Positions 6,917-11,546 of a stretch of DNA of 18,928 nt are shown piece after piece. A program made the translations under genes and the position numbers. Where the stretch lies: assembly GCA_002293265.1 (NCBI GenBank), contig DBCW01000034.1, forward strand, positions 793-19,720. Direction: 5' to 3'. Position 1 is the stretch's first letter, and each line of letters opens with the position of its first letter. The notes beneath the pieces are model-generated. The model saw only the letters and a list, made by a program, of their open reading frames with translations. It ran no database searches and was not told where the DNA came from. This DNA is from Eggerthellales bacterium UBA948 (lineage in GTDB: Bacteria > Actinomycetota > Coriobacteriia > Coriobacteriales > UBA8131).

Positions 6917-7981
6917 ATGGAACAAAAGACCATGAAAGCCCTTGTATATCATGAGCCGGGCAAGATCAGCTTAGATGAGGTAGATGTACCTGTAATCAAA
7001 CAGCCAAAAGACGTTATCGGCAAAGTGACCATCAACGCCATCTGCACCAGCGATGTGCACGTAATGCACGGTTATTTGCCTATGGCAACACCACCTCTGA
7101 TTCTTGGACATGAGTTTTGTGTAGAAGCTATTGAAGCCGGTTCGGAGGCTAAGGACATTCAAGGCAACGATATCGTTATCGGCAAGCACTACTGCGTTCT
7201 TCCGGCAAGCTTTTGTGGCGAGTGCGATTTTTGCAAGGCCGGAAACATTGCCGGTTGTGTAAACGGTGGTACTTATGGCGTTATGCAAAATGGTTGTCAA
7301 GCTGAATATGTACGCATTCCTGATTCGCATAGCGGTATGCTCCCCATACCTGAAGGCATGACCGACAAGCAGATCGTGCTTTTAGGTGACATGTTGGCTA
7401 CTGCATGGTTTGGCATTGAAAACGCCAATGTTGAAGAGGGTCAGACAATAGCCGTTGTAGGACTTGGTCCTGTGGGAATGTGTGCCTGCGAGCTGCTCAC
7501 AAATTACTTTGGCTGTAAAGTTGTTGGTCTTACACGCAGTCAAGAGAAGTTGGATCTTGCTCTGAAACAAGGTGTTATTGTTGCCGGTATTAGTCCTGCA
7601 ACTGATGACGTTGCTGCTCGTGTAGCTGAACTAACCGAAGGCAAAGGATTCTCAGCCGTTATTGAGACTCCGGGCAATCAATCCTCCATGGATCTGGCTT
7701 GCTCAGTTGTTGGATATCAGGGCATAGTTTCAACTATCGCCATATTTGGCAGTGCCATCACCATCCCTATGAATGCGCTTTGCTACAAAAACGCCACTAT
7801 AAAGATGGGCGTACAACAGCTTCATGGTATTGCCGAGATGCTTGAAGCCATCATGACCGGCAAGATCAGTACCGAGTGGATGCTTACCCATTCCAGCTCG
7901 CTTGATGAGATCGTTAAAGGTTATGAGGTCTTTGGCGGCAGCGACACGCCGGATTGCATTAAGTGGGTCATCGAGGCCTAA
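6917..7981 (+). CDS. Zinc-dependent medium-chain alcohol dehydrogenase
   Basis: This 354-residue medium-chain dehydrogenase/reductase would oxidise an alcohol or reduce a ketone or aldehyde with NAD(P)(H). Catalytic zinc ligands are visible as C43 in ICTSDVHVMHG, the GHE motif at 64-66, and probably D158 in LLGDMLATAW. A structural zinc site is formed by C100, C103, C106 and C114. The Rossmann glycine motif is VVGLGPVG near 180-187. The CTSD-H and GDML features recall secondary alcohol dehydrogenases such as the clostridial isopropanol enzyme, but that group lacks the four-cysteine structural zinc site kept here. The ATG at 6917 is preferred because GGAG lies at 6908-6911; an in-frame ATG at 6905 would add four residues. 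It is followed by the decarboxylase-family gene, which could supply a ketone substrate (inference). Confidence 0.88.
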   Translation: MEQKTMKALVYHEPGKISLDEVDVPVIKQPKDVIGKVTINAICTSDVHVMHGYLPMATPPLILGHEFCVEAIEAGSEAKDIQGNDIVIGKHYCVLPASFCGECDFCKAGNIAGCVNGGTYGVMQNGCQAEYVRIPDSHSGMLPIPEGMTDKQIVLLGDMLATAWFGIENANVEEGQTIAVVGLGPVGMCACELLTNYFGCKVVGLTRSQEKLDLALKQGVIVAGISPATDDVAARVAELTEGKGFSAVIETPGNQSSMDLACSVVGYQGIVSTIAIFGSAITIPMNALCYKNATIKMGVQQLHGIAEMLEAIMTGKISTEWMLTHSSSLDEIVKGYEVFGGSDTPDCIKWVIEA

Positions 7982-7997
7982 AGGTGCAAGCGCTTTA

Positions 7998-8035
7998 GAG
8001 ATACCTGCTCTACCCGGTGCCTACCTGGGCATCTC
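7998..8035 (+). repeat. Weak stem-loop downstream of the alcohol dehydrogenase gene
   Basis: GAGAT at 7998-8002 pairs with ATCTC at 8031-8035, and CCCGG at 8013-8017 can pair with CTGGG at 8025-8029 with one G-U pair inside. It lies just upstream of the stronger hairpin at 8046-8083. It has no T-run. Confidence 0.3.
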
Positions 8036-8045
8036 CACAAAATAA

Positions 8046-8083
8046 AGCCAATCGGGCAGCTTGCTTATCACTGCCCGATGGCT
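8046..8083 (+). other. Strong intra-operon hairpin between alcohol dehydrogenase and decarboxylase genes
   Basis: AGCC (8046-8049) and ATCGGGCAG (8051-8059) pair with CTGCCCGAT (8071-8079) and GGCT (8080-8083), a 13-bp GC-rich stem interrupted only by a bulged A at 8050, with an 11-base loop. No T-run follows on the plus strand, so it is unlikely to be a simple intrinsic terminator. It may mark an mRNA processing or stabilising site that sets different levels for genes before and after it. The decarboxylase RBS follows at 8109-8113. Confidence 0.65.
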
Positions 8084-8119
8084 AATACATAACTAATCAA
8101 ATTTGAATAGGAGTTCATC

Positions 8120-8965
8120 ATGAGTAACTGTAGTTTTTTAAAGACACCAGAAGAGATGGCATGGGTTCAAGACGGAACCAAAAATATTCCGTGGATGAAT
8201 AATTGTGAAGGTCTTTACGCTGCTTGGGAGACCGATATGGAGACTTTGGCCAAATTGATTCCGGCTCCGCTAACACCGGTCATCCCATATGTCATTGCTT
8301 ATGTTGTTGAAGCTCGCAATCCCACTTTTTGCAATGCTTACAAAGAAGCTTGCGTTATGACTGTCGTTACCGATGGCGAAAAGATGGGCAATTACACCTT
8401 TGGCCTTTTGCTCACCGACAGCGATAACCCTGTACTTACAGGTCGTGAGGAATTGGGTATTCCCAAAAAGAACGCCGACCTTATCGACATTCGTCGTCTT
8501 GGTGACAAAGCCTACGCCACCGTAGATCGCATGGGTATTCGGGTTTTTGATCTGGAAGTTGAACTGGGTGATTACAATAACGAGGCCGGTGCTGCTGTAC
8601 TGGGCGGCAAGCCACTTGGTGAGGACACCGAGGGTATCTCGTTCTTCTATAAGTTTGATGTTAATCAAAATGCCAACTGTGACGTAGTCTTTAGCGATCT
8701 TCGTATGCTTGATGTGCGCATGGTCAGCAATCTTCACACTTGGGAGGCCGGTGCTGCCAGTATTGAACTTGGCCCATCGATCAATGACCCATGGGCAGAG
8801 CTTGTTGTTAAGCAACCTATCGGTGCTGCATGGACAATCTTTGACTTAGGCATTCTGGGCGCACAAAAGGTAACTCCGCTAGATATGGTGGATAAGGTAA
8901 TTCCGCACCTTATCGCCGGTCGTTACGATGCGTCCTTTGTTGGTAATCCTAATCAGATCCTTTAA
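8120..8965 (+). CDS. Acetoacetate decarboxylase family enzyme
   Basis: This 281-residue protein has the acetoacetate decarboxylase fold. The active-site signature GREELGIPKK at 108-117 contains the Lys pair: by comparison with the clostridial enzyme, K116 would form the Schiff base and K117 would depress its pKa. The acidic residue of YKEACV at 74-79 (E76) matches the conserved active-site Glu. Keeping all three argues for real decarboxylase or aldolase-type chemistry on a 3-oxo acid. The family also includes enzymes with other Schiff-base reactions, so acetoacetate itself is not established. AGGAG at 8109-8113 lies six bases before the ATG. No signal peptide is seen. Hairpins lie on both sides of the gene in the transcript. 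The preceding dehydrogenase could reduce its ketone product. Confidence 0.85.
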   Translation: MSNCSFLKTPEEMAWVQDGTKNIPWMNNCEGLYAAWETDMETLAKLIPAPLTPVIPYVIAYVVEARNPTFCNAYKEACVMTVVTDGEKMGNYTFGLLLTDSDNPVLTGREELGIPKKNADLIDIRRLGDKAYATVDRMGIRVFDLEVELGDYNNEAGAAVLGGKPLGEDTEGISFFYKFDVNQNANCDVVFSDLRMLDVRMVSNLHTWEAGAASIELGPSINDPWAELVVKQPIGAAWTIFDLGILGAQKVTPLDMVDKVIPHLIAGRYDASFVGNPNQIL

Positions 8966-8979
8966 TCAATCAGAATTCT

Positions 8980-9013
8980 TGGCGTTGGCGCTCTGTTTTG
9001 GGTGCCAACGTCA
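8980..9013 (+). other. Strong intra-operon hairpin between decarboxylase and fixC genes
   Basis: Bases 8980-8991 pair with 9002-9013 as a 12-bp stem with two G-U pairs; its core is CGTTGGC against GCCAACG, and the loop is ten bases. Only a broken AT stretch follows, not a T-run. Together with the hairpin at 8046-8083 it brackets the decarboxylase gene, suggesting the message is cut or stabilised around it. Confidence 0.6.
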
Positions 9014-9065
9014 TTATTTGGATAAAGTGTGACTTCTCTAGTCGTCTTAATTGCGAGGTGTAATC

Positions 9066-10352
9066 ATGTCTGACTTTCAAGTAATAGTGGTCGGCTCGGG
9101 CTGCGCAGGTAGTGTCGCAGCATATGAGCTTGCCAAAGCGGGTAAGAGCGTGCTTGTCATCGAACGAGGTGCAAGTGCCGGTGCCAAGAACATGACCGGT
9201 GGCAGGATATACGTCCACTCTTTGCGCGAGGTCTTCCAAGACATGGTTGAGCACGCGCCGCTGGAGCGCAGGATAACTCACGAGCGCATCTCGATGCTCA
9301 CTAACGATGCTGCATTTACCATGGACTTTAGCTCGAGGTCCATGCTTGAAGCCGGGCAAGATTCTTACTCGGTACTGCGCGGAAACCTTGATGTGTGGCT
9401 GGCTGATCAGGCCGAGCAAGCCGGAGCAGAATACATTTACGGCATCGCAGTGGAAAGCTTGGTCAAGCAAGATGGAAAAGTCTGTGGAGTAAGGGCAGGA
9501 GAAGATGAGATCACAGCCGATGTGGTCATCTTAGCCGATGGTGTGAACTCTCTTTTAACTGAGCAGGCAGTTGGTTTTGCCAGACCTTCTCCGTCACACA
9601 TGGCGGTAGGTATCAAGCAAGTCATCGAGTTGCCTGGTAGCGAAATTAGCTCGCGCATGCTCTGCGCCGAAGGCGATGGAGCAGCTTGGCTTTTTGCCGG
9701 CGATGCTACAAAAGGCCTTCCCGGCGGTGGTTTTATCTACACCAATCGAGATTCCGTCTCGCTTGGTCTTGTAGCAACTATTTCGGCTATGAGGGACGGC
9801 AAAGAGACCATCTGCGGACTTTTGGAAAGTTTTAAAGCCCATCCGGCAGTAGCTCCGCTGATAGCTGGTGGTAAGGTTGTGGAGCATTCCGGGCACATGG
9901 TACCGGAAGGTGGTTATCGCATGATGCCGGAGCTTATCGGCAATGGCGTGATGTTAGCCGGAGAGTGTGCAATGATGTGCGTTAACCTTGGCTACATGGT
10001 GCGCGGCATGGACTACGCAGTGGCAGCAGGCATGCACGCAGGGCGCTGCGCCGCTAAAGCCATTGATGCCGAAAATACCGATAAGGCCGGTTTGGAGAGT
10101 TATGTACAAGCTCTCGAAAACAGTTTTGTACTCAAAGACCTACGTCAGTTTCAGCTGTTTCCGGAGTTCATGGAAAGCAATCACCGCATCTACAATGAGT
10201 ATCCGGAACTGATTCGTGATGCCATGCAGGCGATGTTTATAGTCGATGGCACCCCAATGCCGCGACTTAAAAACAGCATGTTGCCCCTACTTCGCAAAGT
10301 GGGATTGATGGCATTACTCAAAGATGCCCGAAAGGGGATGAAAGCATTATGA
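9066..10352 (+). CDS. fixC: FixC-type flavoprotein (electron transfer flavoprotein-quinone oxidoreductase family)
   Basis: This 428-residue protein begins with a dinucleotide-binding motif, VIVVGSGCAGSVAA (glycines at 10, 12, 15), with the acidic end of the second strand in VIERG at 31-35. It carries the FixC hallmark KNMTGGRIYVHSL at 41-53, close to the NVTGG-GHSL of known FixC proteins. The C-terminal FAD contact region reads GVMLAGECAMMCVN followed by LGYMVRGMDYAVAAGMHAG. It would take electrons from FixAB and pass them to quinone with FixX. The ATG at 9066 has GAGGTG at 9055-9060; a TTG at 9051 is in frame but overlaps that RBS. The fixX gene overlaps its stop by four bases. A hairpin lies just upstream of the RBS. 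Confidence 0.92.
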   Translation: MSDFQVIVVGSGCAGSVAAYELAKAGKSVLVIERGASAGAKNMTGGRIYVHSLREVFQDMVEHAPLERRITHERISMLTNDAAFTMDFSSRSMLEAGQDSYSVLRGNLDVWLADQAEQAGAEYIYGIAVESLVKQDGKVCGVRAGEDEITADVVILADGVNSLLTEQAVGFARPSPSHMAVGIKQVIELPGSEISSRMLCAEGDGAAWLFAGDATKGLPGGGFIYTNRDSVSLGLVATISAMRDGKETICGLLESFKAHPAVAPLIAGGKVVEHSGHMVPEGGYRMMPELIGNGVMLAGECAMMCVNLGYMVRGMDYAVAAGMHAGRCAAKAIDAENTDKAGLESYVQALENSFVLKDLRQFQLFPEFMESNHRIYNEYPELIRDAMQAMFIVDGTPMPRLKNSMLPLLRKVGLMALLKDARKGMKAL

Positions 10353-10657
10353 GCGCAAGCACAGAAAACTACGTTAACTACGTAAACATGGATGCCTATT
10401 TGGGACTAAACCGTTTTGAAGTGGATGAAGGTAATCCACACATAGAGCTTGTTGATGACATAGATATACTTGAGTTCGAAAAGTTGATGCGTGTATGCCC
10501 GGCCGCCCTTTATCGACTGGACGAAAATAGTTCCCCAAGCTTCGACTACGCCGGTTGCCTGGAATGTGGCACCTGCAGAATAGCCTGTGGTGACACGATC
10601 ATTAAAAAGTGGAAAAACCCGGAACCCATCATGGGCATCCAATACCGCTATGGGTAA
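10349..10657 (+). CDS. fixX: FixX-type ferredoxin-like protein
   Basis: This 102-residue iron-sulfur protein is the usual partner of FixC. C50 lies in the CPAALY motif, and C70, C73, C76 and C80 lie in DYAGCLECGTCRIAC, the diagnostic FixX string. The C-terminal GIQYRYG also matches the family, where the protein ends in a similar Tyr-Arg-Tyr/Phe-Gly tail. Its length is close to that of known FixX proteins. It would hold an Fe-S cluster that relays electrons within the FixCX complex. The ATG overlaps the fixC stop as ATGA, so the pair is translationally coupled. It is the last gene of the operon; no clear intrinsic terminator follows. Confidence 0.92.
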   Translation: MSASTENYVNYVNMDAYLGLNRFEVDEGNPHIELVDDIDILEFEKLMRVCPAALYRLDENSSPSFDYAGCLECGTCRIACGDTIIKKWKNPEPIMGIQYRYG

Positions 10658-10853
10658 GAGAGATTCTTCAGGGAAACACCAAATCTAGACAGCAACCGTC
10701 AATCTGGAAGCAAGTTGTTTTTCGCGAATAGCTTTTCTCACTTGAAGAACAACGTAACATACCGCATGTGTCTGGCGACTTGTTCCTATTACGCTCTGAC
10801 AATTAAGCCAGGTGCTTCCTTACTTCTTGCAGTGACCCAGATGCTGGTCAGAC
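10658..10853. other. Gap downstream of fixX without a recognisable gene
   Basis: These 196 bases hold no convincing coding frame and no good terminator hairpin. A five-T run at 10718-10722 follows only a weak 4-bp pairing. An 8-bp palindrome TTCGCGAA lies at 10721-10728. It leads directly into the MITE-like element starting at 10854. Confidence 0.5.
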
Positions 10854-11006
10854 TGTCCGAAAACTATGTATCTAACCCAGATTGTCATTCCCGCGCAGGC
10901 GGGAATCCATAACAAACGGCAAATGTTATATTGAGTAAATAGATTCCCGCCTACGCGGGAATGACAGAGGGATATGTGGGAATGACAGAGGGAGACTTTT
11001 CGGACA
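10854..11006. mobile_element. MITE-like element: terminal inverted repeats enclosing nested REP-type palindromes
   Basis: The outer ends are exact 10-bp inverted repeats, TGTCCGAAAA at 10854-10863 and its reverse complement at 10997-11006. Inside, a 24-bp sequence at 10884-10907 is repeated inverted at 10942-10965 with one mismatch. Each 24-bp arm is itself a palindrome built on ATTCCCGC and GCGGGAAT. Such GTCATTCCCGCG units are widespread REP-like extragenic repeats in bacteria. No transposase is encoded in the 153 bp, and I see no clear target-site duplication. It is either a non-autonomous element or a REP doublet (BIME-like) bounded by chance repeats; the inner palindromes are certain, the element boundaries less so. 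Confidence 0.65.
10957..10993. repeat. Tandem 16-bp direct repeat inside the palindromic element
   Basis: GGGAATGACAGAGGGA occurs at 10957-10972 and exactly again at 10978-10993, a period of 21 bases. The second copy looks like a partial duplication of the right palindrome arm, so that arm has grown or slipped relative to the left one. Confidence 0.75.
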
Positions 11007-11011
11007 CCGTG

Positions 11012-11032
11012 TGGAGCGGCAGACGGGACTCG
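11012..11032 (-). repeat. Duplicate of the tRNA-Gly 3' end
   Basis: These 21 bases are identical to 11191-11211, the 3' end of the tRNA-Gly gene including the encoded CCA, acceptor strand and part of the T arm. The copies are in the same orientation, 179 bases apart, and the match stops sharply at both ends. It is not a functional tRNA. It may be a remnant att-like duplication or the edge of a tRNA-derived repeat. Confidence 0.8.
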
Positions 11033-11145
11033 CCAATCCGTCGTCGCTTCGCTCCTAGTCTTGGAGACCTCGTTCACTTCGTTCACTCGGACCTCAACTG
11101 TCCACCGGACAGTTGAGCCCTCACGGGTACATCGTCCCGTCTGCC
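11018..11145. repeat. Structured inverted-repeat element partly derived from tRNA-Gly
   Basis: GGCAGACGGGAC at 11018-11029 and its exact reverse complement at 11134-11145 close a 128-bp unit. Inside is a perfect 11-bp hairpin, CTCAACTGTCC at 11093-11103 and GGACAGTTGAG at 11107-11117, and a near-tandem pair CGTTCACTT/CGTTCACTC at 11071-11088. The left arm belongs to the duplicated tRNA 3' end. If transcribed as read-through from tRNA-Gly on the minus strand it would fold into a long-stem RNA. No protein is supported. It could be a tRNA-derived mobile repeat or a structured RNA. Confidence 0.5.
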
Positions 11146-11190
11146 TTAAATGCAGATATCCCAGATAGCTAGCAGTAGTTTTCGATGATC

Positions 11191-11266
11191 TGGAGCGGCA
11201 GACGGGACTCGAACCCGCAACAATCAGCTTGGAAGGCTGATGCTCTACCAATTGAACTACTGCCGC
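11191..11266 (-). tRNA. tRNA-Gly (anticodon UCC)
   Basis: The minus strand folds as a full cloverleaf. The acceptor stem is GCGGCAG with CTGCCGC, the D stem GTTC/GAGC, the anticodon stem TCAGC/GCTGA with loop CTTCCAA (anticodon TCC at 11231-11233), a 5-base variable loop, and the T stem GCGGG/CCCGT with loop TTCGAGT. The discriminator base is T and CCA is encoded (11191-11193). The promoter is at 11287-11315. Its 3' end is duplicated downstream at 11012-11032. Confidence 0.97.
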
Positions 11267-11286
11267 GTCAAAAATGAACCTAAAGA

Positions 11287-11315
11287 ACATTACTTGAAAA
11301 CCGTTTGGATTTCAA
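11287..11315 (-). promoter_or_regulatory. Promoter for tRNA-Gly
   Basis: On the minus strand TTGAAA (11315-11310) and TAATGT (11292-11287) are separated by exactly 17 bases. The predicted start near 11280 gives a 5' leader of about 14 bases before the tRNA. The same bases form part of an inverted repeat CTTGAAA/TTTCAAG at 11293-11316. Confidence 0.6.
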
Positions 11316-11546
11316 GCATCGAAATGCTTATTCCATCATCTTTTCTTATGTGTATAGAACAGATAAACAAAATGAATCATCAAAAATACATAATCATCTA
11401 CATCATTTTGATTATAGTGTACACAAAATTTGGGTGCTAATGTCTTTTTATCTGCAATGCGATAAAACCACCAAAAGCGCAAAAGCATAAACGGTGATTT
11501 TGTCTGAAGATACTACTAAATGTGTGAATTACAGATAGGAGGATGA
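11316..11546. promoter_or_regulatory. Upstream region of the molybdoenzyme operon
   Basis: This AT-rich region holds no supported gene. Visible are an AAGCAT-CGAA-ATGCTT hairpin at 11314-11329, an exact 8-bp palindrome GTGTACAC near 11417-11424, and the Shine-Dalgarno GGAGG at 11538-11542 for the start at 11547. No strong sigma-70 promoter pair is obvious, consistent with dependence on an activator, which is inference. Confidence 0.4.

Noticed and set aside
8046..8083. Intrinsic terminator after the alcohol dehydrogenase gene
   Set aside because: The stem is strong but no T-run follows on the plus strand; the T-rich side is on the minus strand, where no gene ends.
6917..8965. Firm assignment as an acetone/isopropanol pathway
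   Set aside because: Active-site residues fit, but both families have many other substrates and no CoA transferase or thiolase is nearby to supply acetoacetate.
10884..10993. CRISPR-like repeated palindromes
   Set aside because: Only two inverted arms and a short tandem copy are present, without regular spacers or cas genes.
11012..11266. Attachment sites of an integrated phage or conjugative element
   Set aside because: The two tRNA-end copies are only 179 bp apart with no integrase or cargo between them, so at most this is a remnant or small repeat.
10820..11290. A 156-codon minus-strand open frame across the repeats and tRNA
   Set aside because: Its translation is the tRNA-Gly gene and the GTCATTCCCGCG palindromes read as protein, a familiar false gene pattern.
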